Below, piece after piece: positions 29,003 through 36,907 of a DNA stretch of 64,000 nt (position 1 is the first letter of the stretch; every line of letters starts with the position of its first letter). Made by a program: the position numbers and the translations under genes. The notes beneath the pieces were generated by a model that was not told the DNA's origin, searched no databases, and saw only the letters and a program-made list of their open reading frames with translations. The DNA comes from Pseudomonas delhiensis (GTDB lineage Bacteria > Pseudomonadota > Gammaproteobacteria > Pseudomonadales > Pseudomonadaceae). The stretch covers positions 62,001 to 126,000 of the forward strand of contig NZ_FZPC01000003.1 of the NCBI RefSeq assembly GCF_900187975.1, given 5' to 3'.

Positions 29003-29209
29003 TCACGGGCCCATCAGCAGGCGCTGCTGCTGGGACGAGAAGCCGCCCTGCTGCTGGAACTGCGCGCCCATCATGGGTTGGCGTTCGAGGTCGTCAAGGC
29101 CGAAGGATTCCTTCACCGGCGACTCGATGGCGCCGAGGTTGTAGCTGCCCTGCCCGGCGCAGCCGGAGAGGGCGAGTAGAGCGAGGACGAGGGCGGGAAG
29201 CCGGGGCAT
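29003..29209 (-). CDS. Small lipoprotein, unknown
   Basis: A 68-residue protein with a signal sequence and lipobox LSGC at residues 14-17 (MPRLPALVLALLALSGCAG), so it should be lipid-anchored after cleavage. The mature part is Q-rich (MMGAQFQQQGGFSSQQQRLLMG). GGAGT lies five bases before the ATG. The function is not recognisable. It converges on the chemoreceptor gene with only 7 bases between stops. Confidence 0.75.
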   Translation of the reverse strand: MPRLPALVLALLALSGCAGQGSYNLGAIESPVKESFGLDDLERQPMMGAQFQQQGGFSSQQQRLLMGP

Positions 29210-29280
29210 GGCGGACTCCTTCCGTGAGGGAGCTTGCGGTCGCCCAGGTTAGACCGGCGATGCTTACGGCTTGCTTAAGC

Positions 29281-29745
29281 TCAGTCGCGGCGCAGGGCCT
29301 GGACGTCGTCGCCCCGGGGGTCGAAGGCGTCCAGGCGCATGCGTTCGGCGAAGGCGTCCAGCGCCGCCTGGCCGCTGACGAAGCCGGTGCGCGCGGCGGC
29401 CCAGTCGTCCGGGCGCAGGCGCACCATCCAGCCTTCGCCGTAGCAGTCGAGGTTGATCAGGCCGGGGCGGCGCTGCACTTCCGCGTTGCTCACCAGCAGG
29501 GTGCCGGCCAGCGGGCTGCGCGCCGAGGAGGCGGCCTTGGCGAACTCGACCACGCCGAAGCTGCGGTCGCGCTCGACGTGCCAGCCGTCGCGCTTGGGGG
29601 TGAAGGCGAATATCTGCCCGTAGAGCGCGCAGCCGTAGGCGCTCAGGCCGAGGGTCACGGCGCCGTCGGGCTCCTCGCGCAGCCACAGGTTGTAGTCCGG
29701 GGCGTAGAGCAGGTCGTCGGGGAAGTCCAGGCCGTGCAGCTTCAC
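29281..29745 (-). CDS. GcvH-like lipoyl-carrier protein
   Basis: A 154-residue protein matching the glycine cleavage H-protein fold. YAPDYNLWLREEPDGAVTLGLSAYGCALYGQI aligns with the family's opening, and VEFAKAASSARSPLAGTL aligns with the lipoylation hairpin, keeping the candidate lipoyl lysine (K70). GLINLDCYGEGWMVRLRP closes the domain. A C-terminal helix extension is unusual. No gcvT/gcvP genes are near. Instead the GTG start overlaps the stop of a DsrE-family gene, recalling lipoate-binding proteins that work with sulfur carriers. That role is inference. Confidence 0.75.
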   Translation of the reverse strand: MKLHGLDFPDDLLYAPDYNLWLREEPDGAVTLGLSAYGCALYGQIFAFTPKRDGWHVERDRSFGVVEFAKAASSARSPLAGTLLVSNAEVQRRPGLINLDCYGEGWMVRLRPDDWAAARTGFVSGQAALDAFAERMRLDAFDPRGDDVQALRRD

Positions 29746-30116
29746 AGCGTCAGCACCCGGTCGTATTCGAGGATCATTCGCGCCAGCTCGCCGCCGCTGG
29801 CGATTTCGTCGACTTCGTCGATCAGCGCGCTTTCGTCGATGGGCACGCCGGGGGCGCGGCACATCAGCAGGCGCGCGCCGGCTTCCTTGGCCTGCTGGAT
29901 GAAGTGGCTGAGCGGCTCGCCGCCGGGGGTGGCGTAGAGGTTGTCCACCACGTCCTGGCGCGCCAGCTGCACGCCCTCGCCGCTGAGGAAGAGGGTCACC
30001 TCGGCGTCCATGCAGGCCAGCAGGGTGGCGGTGTAGAAAGGCGCCGCGCAGCGCGCCGGGGTGCTCGGGCCGCTGCTGACGATGATCAGCACGCGCTGTG
30101 GGTCAGGCGGGTTCAA
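29742..30116 (-). CDS. DsrE/DsrF-like sulfur-relay-type protein
   Basis: A 124-residue DsrE-fold protein (RVLIIVSSGPSTPARCAAPFYTATLLACMDAEVTLFLSGEGVQL). C86 (ARLLMCRAPGVP) stands at the place of the functional cysteine of DsrE, and C23 and C35 are additional. Relatives transfer sulfane sulfur between proteins, but many DsrE-like proteins have unproven roles. It starts inside the 3' end of the upstream GNAT gene and is translationally coupled (GTGA) to the lipoyl-protein gene downstream, making a tight two-gene module. Confidence 0.82.
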   Translation of the reverse strand: MNPPDPQRVLIIVSSGPSTPARCAAPFYTATLLACMDAEVTLFLSGEGVQLARQDVVDNLYATPGGEPLSHFIQQAKEAGARLLMCRAPGVPIDESALIDEVDEIASGGELARMILEYDRVLTL

Positions 30117-30588
30117 GGGCTTTCTCCATCTGCACCAGGGCCACGCGGCGGCCGTCCGGCGCCCGGCGCTCGACGATGCCCACCGGGCGGTAGCCCAGGC
30201 CGGCGTACAGCAGCAGGCCGCCGGCGTTGTCGTTGAAGCAGGATATCTTCATCAGCGGCGCAGCGTAGTCGCGCCGGGCGAGGCCTTCCATGACGCCGAT
30301 CAGGTAGCGCGCCACGCCATGCCCGCGGGCCCAGGGCGCGACCATCATGTTGCCCAGGGCGCAGTATTCGCCCGGCAGGCTCAGGTAGAAGTTGGCGAAG
30401 CCGGCGGCGCGGCCGTCGAGCAGGGCCAGGGTGCTGGCGCGGCGCTCGGCCACGGCGGCGGCCAGTTGCTCGACGCTGAACGGCCACTGCGCCTTGGGGT
30501 AGGCGTAGAAGAGCTCGTCGGCGTCACGCACGAAGCCGGCCACCTCGGCCAGGTCGCCGGCTTCCACCGGGCGGTGCTGCAGGCTCAT
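30103..30588 (-). CDS. GNAT-family N-acetyltransferase
   Basis: A 161-residue acetyltransferase. The acetyl-CoA-binding motif A is visible in MMVAPWARGHGVARYLIGVMEG (R/Q-x-x-G-x-G/A), and LKISCFNDNAGGLLLYAGLGYRPVGI forms motif B. The acceptor is unknown. Its ATG overlaps the stop of the DUF4136 gene upstream, and its end overlaps the DsrE gene by 14 bases, so five consecutive minus-strand genes may form an operon. Confidence 0.88.
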   Translation of the reverse strand: MSLQHRPVEAGDLAEVAGFVRDADELFYAYPKAQWPFSVEQLAAAVAERRASTLALLDGRAAGFANFYLSLPGEYCALGNMMVAPWARGHGVARYLIGVMEGLARRDYAAPLMKISCFNDNAGGLLLYAGLGYRPVGIVERRAPDGRRVALVQMEKALEPA

Positions 30589-31148
30589 CCGCGCGGCGGG
30601 TACTGGGCGAGGACCTTCTGCACGGTCTCGCGGATCGCCGCCTCGCGCTCGGCCGGGGTCGGCGGGCTGCTGCGCATGATCTGCTCGCCGCTGCCGCGCC
30701 ACACCAGCTTGCCGTCCTTGCCGTCGAGCAGGTCGACCTGGATGGTGGCGACCTTGTAGGTCACGGTGCGCGACTCGGCCATCGCCGGGCCGCCCCAGTA
30801 GCCGCCCCAGTACCCGTTCCAGTAGCCGCCGGTGTAGGTGGTGACCTGGTCCTGGCGCTGGTCGACGATCAGGTAGGTGCGCACCGTCACGTCGGGCGCG
30901 GCGCCGGCCTGGGCCGGGCGCAGGCCGCGCTGGTCGAGCTGGTCGGCCACCGCCGAGCGGATGCGCTGCTCGGTGAGGTCGCTCTTGATCCGCGGGTCGT
31001 CCGGGCGGTACTCGAAGGCCGGTTGCGCCCAGGCCCAGCTGCGGTAGGCGGCGAAGTCGCGGCTGGAATCGTAGTCGCGGTTGAGGTTGACGGTCTCACA
31101 GGCGGCCAGGCCCAGCAGCAGGCCCAGCAACAGCAGGCGGCGGATCAT
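30585..31148 (-). CDS. DUF4136-family lipoprotein (first of two paralogues)
   Basis: A 187-residue lipoprotein with lipobox LAAC at residues 16-19 (MIRRLLLLGLLLGLAACE). The DUF4136 pattern includes DFAAYRSWAWAQP, then R-I-RSAVADQLDQRGLRPAQAGAAPDVTVRTYLIVD, and a glycine/tyrosine/tryptophan stretch GGYWNGYWGGYWGG. It resembles the neighbouring lipoprotein throughout, so the two arose by tandem duplication. An outer-membrane or periplasmic location is likely and the role is unknown. An ATG three codons upstream is also possible. Confidence 0.85.
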   Translation of the reverse strand: MIRRLLLLGLLLGLAACETVNLNRDYDSSRDFAAYRSWAWAQPAFEYRPDDPRIKSDLTEQRIRSAVADQLDQRGLRPAQAGAAPDVTVRTYLIVDQRQDQVTTYTGGYWNGYWGGYWGGPAMAESRTVTYKVATIQVDLLDGKDGKLVWRGSGEQIMRSSPPTPAEREAAIRETVQKVLAQYPPRG

Positions 31149-31269
31149 GATCGGCATACTCCAGGCAGAGTCTTCATCGAAGCTCAGAGTGCCGGCAAAG
31201 GCAAGTGCCGAAATGTCTCGAAACGGCCCTATTCCGCAGTTTCCTGGCAACAAGGGCGGACGGTGCCGA

Positions 31270-31860
31270 TCAGTGCGGCGGATAGCCCGACAACGCCTTG
31301 CGCACCGCCTCGCGTAGCCCCCGGGCCTGCTCGCTCTGGTTGCCGCTGGGCGCGTATTCGGCCGAGGCCACCCAGACGGCATGGTTGTCGCGGGCGTCGT
31401 ACAGTTCGATGCGCACCACGTTGACCTGCACCACGTAGGTCCGCGTCACCGGGATGGAGGCGCCGTACCAGGGATCGTTCCAGCCGCCGTAGTAGCCGCC
31501 GCCGTAGTAGTCGGTGACCTGGCGGGTGCGCTGCTCGCTGCTGACCCGCGCGCTCACCCGCAGGTCCGGCGCGGCGCCGGGGCGCGCCGGGCGCAGGCCG
31601 ACCTGGTCGAGGCCCTCGCTGACCGCGTCCTGCAGCGAGCTGCCGTAGGTGGTGGCGCCGCTGGGCGCGCCGGTCCAGTTCCACGAGCGGTAGCGCCCGT
31701 AGTCCGGCGGCGCGGCCGGGTAGGCGCCGGGGTCGAAGCCCGGGGCGCTGGCCTGGGCCGGCACCGGGGGCGGCGGCAGCGACTGGCTGGTGTAGGGGTT
31801 CTGGCCTTGGCAGGCGGCGAGTGCGGCGAGCAGCGGCAGCAGGATCAGGCGTGGCGACAT
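31270..31860 (-). CDS. DUF4136-family lipoprotein (second paralogue)
   Basis: A 196-residue lipoprotein with lipobox LAAC (MSPRLILLPLLAALAACQ), a proline-rich linker (QSLPPPPVPAQASAPGF) and a DUF4136 domain (GRYRSWNWTG ... DAVSEGLDQVGLRPARPGAAPDLRVSARV). A central GGGYYGGWNDPWYG stretch replaces the W/G/Y repeat of its paralogue. GGGAG precedes the ATG. A 121-base gap separates it from the next lipoprotein on the same strand. Confidence 0.85.
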   Translation of the reverse strand: MSPRLILLPLLAALAACQGQNPYTSQSLPPPPVPAQASAPGFDPGAYPAAPPDYGRYRSWNWTGAPSGATTYGSSLQDAVSEGLDQVGLRPARPGAAPDLRVSARVSSEQRTRQVTDYYGGGYYGGWNDPWYGASIPVTRTYVVQVNVVRIELYDARDNHAVWVASAEYAPSGNQSEQARGLREAVRKALSGYPPH

Positions 31861-31918
31861 GCGGGGCTCCCGCCCGCGCCGGGGCACGGGCGACGACGGT
31901 GATGCGGCGATTGTGCAC

Positions 31919-32671
31919 CTATTCGCGCGGGCGGCACAGCCAGTGCAGGTAGCGGCCCAGGCCGGCGAAGGCCGGGTGGCGGCGGTAGGCCAGTTCCATT
32001 TCCACCAGGTCCAGGGGCTCGGCCTTGTGCTGGAACTCCTGCGGCATGTAGTCGTGGAACACCCGCACGCCGCTGCGTGCCTCGATGTTCCAGCTGGCGG
32101 CCATGGCCGCTTCCAGCTCGCGCGGGTCCAGCGGCTGCTGCGGCGTCAGGCTCTGGCCCTCGCCGGCGAAGCGCTGCTTGCGCAGCTTGCGGAAGTGGCC
32201 CTTGAGCAGGTTGCGGTAGATGAGTGCGTCGCGGTTGTAGAAGGCCAGCGACAGCCAGCCGTCGCGGGCGGTCAGCTGGTGCAGCACGGGGAGGATGGCC
32301 TGGGGCTCGGCCAGCCATTCCAGCACGGCGTGGCACAGCACCAGGTCGTAGGGTTCGTCGAGGCGGCCTAGCAGTTCCTGCCAGGGCGCCTCGATGAAGG
32401 TGGCTGCGCGGCCGGCCTCGGTGAAGCGTTGGCGGGCGCCTTCGAGCATGGGCGCGGCGGGTTCGGCGAGGGTCACCTGGTGGCCGCGCTCGGCCAGCCA
32501 CAGCGCCATGTGGCCCAGGCCCGCGCCTATGTCGAGCACGCGCAGCGGGCGCTCGGGCAGCGCTTCGGCCAGGTCGGCCTGCAGCACGGCCAGGCGGATG
32601 GCGCCCTTGGCGCCGCCGTAGATCTTCTCGGCGAAGCGCGTGGCCAGTTCGTCGAAATGCCGGTCAGCCAT
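31919..32671 (-). CDS. cmoM: tRNA 5-carboxymethoxyuridine methyltransferase CmoM
   Basis: A 250-residue SAM-dependent methyltransferase. CmoM (formerly SmtA) methylates cmo5U34 to mcmo5U in several tRNAs. The family opening DRHFDELATRFAEKIYGGAKGAIRLAVLQADL, SAM motif VLDIGAGLGHMALWLAERGHQVTLAEP, LCHAVLEWLAEP, and GVRVFHDYMP all match the E. coli protein as I remember it. It overlaps the MazG-like gene by 8 bases, so both are on one message. Confidence 0.92.
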   Translation of the reverse strand: MADRHFDELATRFAEKIYGGAKGAIRLAVLQADLAEALPERPLRVLDIGAGLGHMALWLAERGHQVTLAEPAAPMLEGARQRFTEAGRAATFIEAPWQELLGRLDEPYDLVLCHAVLEWLAEPQAILPVLHQLTARDGWLSLAFYNRDALIYRNLLKGHFRKLRKQRFAGEGQSLTPQQPLDPRELEAAMAASWNIEARSGVRVFHDYMPQEFQHKAEPLDLVEMELAYRRHPAFAGLGRYLHWLCRPRE

Positions 32672-32972
32672 GCACGAAGCGCCTTTCGCTGTCGGCCAGC
32701 TTGGCGCGCACCACCTGGTCCATGTCCAGGCCCAGTTCGGCGCAGAGCAGCAGCAGGTAGAGGACGATGTCGCCGACCTCCTGGCCGGCGTGGGCGAGCT
32801 TGTCGGCCGGCAGGCGGCGCGACTCGTCCTCGCTCAGCCACTGGAAGATTTCCACCAGTTCGGCCATTTCCACGCTGGCGGCCATGGCCAGGTTCTTCGG
32901 GCTGTGGAAGCGCTTCCAGTGGTTATGGTCGCGGATCGCGTGCAGGCGCGCGGTGAGTTCGTCGAGGTTCAT
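32664..32972 (-). CDS. MazG-like nucleotide pyrophosphohydrolase
   Basis: A 102-residue all-alpha NTP pyrophosphatase of the RS21-C6/MazG-like type, which hydrolyses noncanonical or excess (d)NTPs to monophosphates. Mg2+-binding EExxE-type residues appear in MAASVEMAELVEIFQWLSEDE and in AGQEVGDIVLYLLLLCAELG. It precedes cmoM with an 8-base overlap. GGAGCC sits before the ATG. The preferred substrate (dCTP or other) is unknown. Confidence 0.88.
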   Translation of the reverse strand: MNLDELTARLHAIRDHNHWKRFHSPKNLAMAASVEMAELVEIFQWLSEDESRRLPADKLAHAGQEVGDIVLYLLLLCAELGLDMDQVVRAKLADSERRFVHG

Positions 32973-33020
32973 CGGGGGCTCCTTGGGAGCCCCATAGCTT
33001 CCGGCTTCGGCGCCGCCGCA

Positions 33021-33878
33021 TCAAGCGTCGAGCGGTTTCCAGGCGCCGGCCATGTGCGGCAGGCCGTCCGCCCCGCGCAGGCTGAACTGCCCGGCCGGGG
33101 CCACCTCGCTGGCCAGCAGGGTGACGCTGGAAGGCAGCAGCACCGGCTTCTGGAAGCGCACCTCCACCTGGTAGCCGGCCGCCGGTAGGCGTTCGCCCAG
33201 GGCCGCCAGGCTGCGCGCCTTGTTCCACAGGCCGTGGGCGATGGCGCGGGGGAAGCCGAACAGCCTGGCGCTGGCCGCCGACAGGTGGATGGGGTTGTAG
33301 TCACCGGCCACCCGGGCGTAGCGCCGGCCGATGTCCGCCGGGCACAGCCAGTGGTCGATCTGCTCCAGCGGCAGTTCGGGCGGCTCCTGGCGTTCCGGCG
33401 GCGTACCTTCCAGGCGCATGCCGCGGAACAGGATGCGGCTGTCGCCTTCCCACAGCAGGCCGAGCTGGTCGTGCAACTGGGTGACGAGGCTGAAGGTCAC
33501 GCCCTTGTCGTGGGGCTGCAGGTCGGCCACCCGCACGCTGGCCTGGAACGGGCCCAGGCCGCCGAGCGGGCGCAATACGCTGATACGGTTCTCCAGGTGC
33601 ACCAGGCCCAGCAGCGGGAAGGGGAAGCGGGCGTCGGTGAGCAGGCCCATCTGCAGGCCGAAGGCGAGGATGTGCGGGTAGGTCGGCGGCAGCAGGTGGT
33701 CGTTCCTGAAGCCGCACACCTGGCGATAGCGCTCCAGGTGCCGGGCATCGACCATCACCGGCGCGCGCACGCCGCGGGTGGGCAGGCTGCGGCCGCGCAG
33801 GCCGCGGCGTACGGCGGCGCGCAGGAACAGGCCGGGCAGGGCGGGTGGGGCGGACAGGTCCAGCCAGTCTTTGGGCAT
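33021..33878 (-). CDS. MaoC-like hot-dog-fold dehydratase
   Basis: A 285-residue double hot-dog protein. The C-terminal half carries the hydratase motif GDYNPIHLSAASARLFGFPRAIAHGLWNKARSLA, with catalytic Asp and His, indicating an enoyl-thioester hydratase. The N-terminal half is the degenerate partner domain (RGVRAPVMVDARHLERYRQVCGF). AGGAG lies about 10 bases before the chosen ATG. It is divergent from the AraC regulator and faces the fabG-like and thiolase genes, a set also found together in other pseudomonads and suggesting chain processing of a specific acyl compound. Confidence 0.88.
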   Translation of the reverse strand: MPKDWLDLSAPPALPGLFLRAAVRRGLRGRSLPTRGVRAPVMVDARHLERYRQVCGFRNDHLLPPTYPHILAFGLQMGLLTDARFPFPLLGLVHLENRISVLRPLGGLGPFQASVRVADLQPHDKGVTFSLVTQLHDQLGLLWEGDSRILFRGMRLEGTPPERQEPPELPLEQIDHWLCPADIGRRYARVAGDYNPIHLSAASARLFGFPRAIAHGLWNKARSLAALGERLPAAGYQVEVRFQKPVLLPSSVTLLASEVAPAGQFSLRGADGLPHMAGAWKPLDA

Positions 33879-33949
33879 CGACAATCTCCTGAGCGGAATT
33901 ACCTTCAGCTTAGCCGCCGGGCCCGGCCGGGCATTGGCCGGGGCGGGGC

Positions 33950-33965
33950 GGCCTGCCGGCAGGCC
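33950..33965. promoter_or_regulatory. Palindrome in the maoC/araC divergent promoter
   Basis: GGCCTGCCGGCAGGCC is a perfect 16-base palindrome roughly midway in the 212-base region between the divergent MaoC and AraC genes. It is an operator candidate only. AraC-type proteins usually prefer direct repeats. Confidence 0.3.
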
Positions 33966-34090
33966 GGTCAATCGGCGGCTCTGGCATGGGGCTTGTGGAT
34001 AAATCGACCGCTGCCATGGCGTGTTACTTGAGAGGCGGTGGGAAAGCTGCCTAAGATGGGCCCGCTTCATGGATAACCAGAATAAATACC

Positions 34091-35083
34091 ATGCACGATC
34101 TGACCGACGATGTGGCGCTGATGCGCCCGGTGATCGACGCGCTGCGCGCCAGCGGCAGCGATCCCGACCGTGTGCTCGCCCGGGTTGGCCTGCCGCCGGG
34201 CGCCCTGCCGGCCGGGCGCTTCCCCCATAGCGCGCAGAACCTGTTCTGGAAGGCCGCCGCCGAGGAATGCGGCGAAGAACACGTCGGCCTGTACCTGGCC
34301 GGGCACCTGCCGGCCTTCCACGGCCTGCTGCTGGAATACCTGTTCCTCTCCAGCGCCACCTTCGGCGAAGGCCTGCGCCACGCCCTGCGCTACGTGCGCC
34401 TGCTCTCCGACACCCTCAACGCCCGCCTGGAAGTGGAAGGCGAGCGCGCCGTGCTGCTGCTCGGCCACAGCGCCGGCACCAACCGGCACTTCCCGGAAAT
34501 GCTCGCCGGCGCGGTGATCCGCCTGTTCCACGCGCTCACCGAAGGCGACTTCAGGCCCCGCGAGGTGCAGCTGATGCACGAGCAGGGCGCCCCCGCCGAA
34601 CGTTACCAGCAGGTCTATGGCTGCCCGGTGCGCCTGGGCGCCGAGCGCTATGCCCTGGAGTTCGACGCCGCGGTGCTGGACAAGCCCTCGCGCCATGCCG
34701 CGCCGGAGCTGCTGCGCATGCACGAATCGCTGGCGCGCCGGCAACTGGCGGAAGTGGAGCGCCTGGACCTGGTGCGCAAGGTGCGCGAGCTGATCGGCGA
34801 GCTGCTGGTGGATGGCGGCGCCACCCTGGAGCAGGTGGCCGCGCGCCTGGACATGCCGGCCCGGCGCCTGCGCGAACGCCTGGCCATGGCCGGGGTGCGC
34901 TTCAACGACCTGGTCACCGACTACCGCTGCCGCCTGGCCAAGGAACTGCTGCTGAAGACCGACGAGCGCATCGAGGTGATCGTCGAGCGTACTGGGTTCT
35001 CCGAGCCGAGTACCTTCTACCGAGCTTTCAAACGCTGGGTGGGGGAGACGCCGGTGGAGTTCCGCAAGCGGGGGAAGGCATGA
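34091..35083 (+). CDS. AraC-family transcriptional regulator
   Basis: A 330-residue regulator with an N-terminal arabinose-binding-like domain of the OruR/ArgR subgroup (LMRPVIDALRASGSDPDRVLARVGLP ... NLFWKAAAEECGEEHVGLYLAGHLP). The C-terminal AraC DNA-binding domain (about 220-325) has a first HTH (ATLEQVAARLDMPARRLRERLAMAG) and a second (IEVIVERTGFSEPSTFYRAFKRWVGETPVEFR). It is divergent from the MaoC gene and adjacent to the fabG and thiolase genes, which it probably controls. Confidence 0.92.
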   Translation: MHDLTDDVALMRPVIDALRASGSDPDRVLARVGLPPGALPAGRFPHSAQNLFWKAAAEECGEEHVGLYLAGHLPAFHGLLLEYLFLSSATFGEGLRHALRYVRLLSDTLNARLEVEGERAVLLLGHSAGTNRHFPEMLAGAVIRLFHALTEGDFRPREVQLMHEQGAPAERYQQVYGCPVRLGAERYALEFDAAVLDKPSRHAAPELLRMHESLARRQLAEVERLDLVRKVRELIGELLVDGGATLEQVAARLDMPARRLRERLAMAGVRFNDLVTDYRCRLAKELLLKTDERIEVIVERTGFSEPSTFYRAFKRWVGETPVEFRKRGKA

Positions 35084-35384
35084 GGCCGCTGGTCGAAACC
35101 TGCTCTTCGTAGGAGCGAGCTTGCTCGCGAACGCTGTTCTGCCGGTGGTTTCGGTGCTTGCCTTGAAGAGCGCCCTCTCCCCAGCCCTCGGCTGCGCGCC
35201 CCGCCCTGAAGGGAGAGGGGCTAGTCCGGCGAGGGGCGAAGGTTCGGCATTAACCTTGTAGGAGCGGGCCCTGCCCGCGAATCGCGCGCAGGGCGCGCTC
35301 CTACAGGTGGGTTTGGCGTCACCATGTGGGAATGCATGATTGTAGGCGCGGATTCATCCGCGATCCCCCCGGCAGAGCCGGCCC
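35084..35384. repeat. Repeat-filled gap of 301 bases
   Basis: No gene is visible. A GCGAGCTTGCTCGC REP lies at 35109-35132. A CCCTCTCCCC...GGGAGAGGGG element with an inserted TCGGCTGCGCGCCCCGC segment occupies 35171-35221, and a hairpin AGGAGCGGGCCCTGCCCGC with GCGCAGGGCGCGCTCC occupies about 35258-35303. GTAGGCGCGGATTCATCCGCG is near 35342. Confidence 0.7.
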
Positions 35385-36740
35385 TCACGCCCCCAGCAAA
35401 CTCTGCCCGCAAACCCGCAACACCTGCCCGCTCACCGCCCCGCTGCCCGGCTGGGCGAACCAGGCCACGGCCTCGGCCACGTCCTGGGGCAGGCCGCCCT
35501 GGCCCATGGAGTTCATGCGCCGGCCGGCCTCGCGGATGGTCAGGGGGATGGCCGCGGTCATCTGAGTCTCGATGAAGCCCGGGGCCACCGCGTTGATGCT
35601 GATGCCCTTCTTGCCCAGGGCCGGGGCCCAGGCCTGGGCCAGGCCGATCAGGCCGGCCTTGCTCATCGCGTAGTTGGTCTGCCCGAGGTTGCCGGCGATG
35701 CCGCTGATGGAGGCCAGCAGCACCACGCGGCCGTCGTCGTGCAGCTTGCCGGCGTCCAGCAGGGCCTGGGTGAGCACCTGCGGGGCCTTGAGGTTGACGT
35801 CGATCACCGAGCTCCAGAACGCCTCGCTCATCTTCGCCACCGTCTTGTCGCGGGTGATGCCGGCGTTGTGCACCACGATGTCGACGCCCTCGGGCAGCGC
35901 TTCCACCAGCTTCTCGCCGGCGTCCGGCGCGCAGATGTCCAGGGCCACGCCCTGGCCGCCCAGGCGCGCGGCCAGGGCGTCGAGGGCGTCCTTGGCCGGC
36001 GGCACGTCGAGCAGCACCACCTCGGCGCCGTCGCGGGCCAGGGTTTCGGCGATGGCCGCGCCTATGCCGCGGGCGGCGCCCGTGACCAGGGCGCGCTTGC
36101 CCACCAGCGGGCGGCTCCAGTCCTGCACCTGGCCTGCGTAGGCCGAAAGGCGGATCACCTGGCCGGAAACGTAGGCGCTCTTGGGCGAAAGGAAGAAGCG
36201 CAGGGCGCCTTCGAGCTGGTCCTCGGCGCCCTTGCCGACGTACAGCAACTGCACGTTGCCGCCGCGGCGGATCTCCTTGCCCAGGGAGCGGCTGAAGCCT
36301 TCCAGGCTGCGCTGCACGCTGGCGGCGATGGGGTCTTTCAGCGATTCCGGGGCGCGCCCGAGGATGACCACGTGGGGGCACAGGTCCAGGCCCTTGAGGG
36401 CGGCCTGGAAGAAGTTGCGCAGTTCGATCAGCTGGTCGAAGCCGGCCAGGCCGCTGGCGTCGAACACCATGGCCTTGAGCTTCGGGCCGTGCTCGGCGGT
36501 CCAGCGCGGCAGGCCGTACTGGCCTTCCACGGCGGCGTAGACGGCATCGGTCAGGCGCTGGCTGAAGCCCAGCACGGCCTCGCCCAGGTTGCCCACCCCG
36601 CCCAGCAGCAGGGCGCCGTCCACCGGCCGGGTGCGCCCGGCGCTCCAGCGTTCCAGGCGTACCGGCGCGGGCAGGCCGAAGGCGCCGACCAGGCGGCGGC
36701 CGACGTTGGAGTTGGCGAAGGCGATGTAGCGATCGGTCAT
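35385..36740 (-). CDS. High-molecular-weight 3-oxoacyl reductase (FabG4-like SDR)
   Basis: A 451-residue SDR with two Rossmann units. The N-terminal half (1 to about 200) is a flavodoxin-like, non-catalytic domain (GALLLGGVGNLGEAVLGF). The C-terminal half is the active ketoreductase: VTGAARGIGAAIAETLARDGAEVVLLD binds NAD(P)H, HNAGITRDKTVAKM follows, then the Ser in LLASISGIAG and the Tyr-x-x-x-Lys in NYAMSK. This matches the HMW FabG (FabG4) architecture, which reduces 3-oxoacyl-CoA or -ACP. AGGAG precedes the ATG. It is divergent from the thiolase gene. Confidence 0.92.
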   Translation of the reverse strand: MTDRYIAFANSNVGRRLVGAFGLPAPVRLERWSAGRTRPVDGALLLGGVGNLGEAVLGFSQRLTDAVYAAVEGQYGLPRWTAEHGPKLKAMVFDASGLAGFDQLIELRNFFQAALKGLDLCPHVVILGRAPESLKDPIAASVQRSLEGFSRSLGKEIRRGGNVQLLYVGKGAEDQLEGALRFFLSPKSAYVSGQVIRLSAYAGQVQDWSRPLVGKRALVTGAARGIGAAIAETLARDGAEVVLLDVPPAKDALDALAARLGGQGVALDICAPDAGEKLVEALPEGVDIVVHNAGITRDKTVAKMSEAFWSSVIDVNLKAPQVLTQALLDAGKLHDDGRVVLLASISGIAGNLGQTNYAMSKAGLIGLAQAWAPALGKKGISINAVAPGFIETQMTAAIPLTIREAGRRMNSMGQGGLPQDVAEAVAWFAQPGSGAVSGQVLRVCGQSLLGA

Positions 36741-36907
36741 GGACGGGGGCTCCTGCACGGATACTCGAAGTGCCGACCACTCTACGCAGGCACCGGTTCC
36801 GCGCAATTGACCGCGCTGACCTGCGCCATGGCGGGGCGGCCAATGCGACGGGACCGGCTAAGGTTAGCCTGTGCGCCACAACCCGCTCAGCCCGCAAGGA
36901 GCCTTGC

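Noticed and set aside
29281-29745. Genuine glycine cleavage H protein
   Set aside because: No gcvP or gcvT nearby, coupling to DsrE, and an extra C-terminal helix make a canonical GcvH role unlikely, though the lipoyl hairpin is retained.
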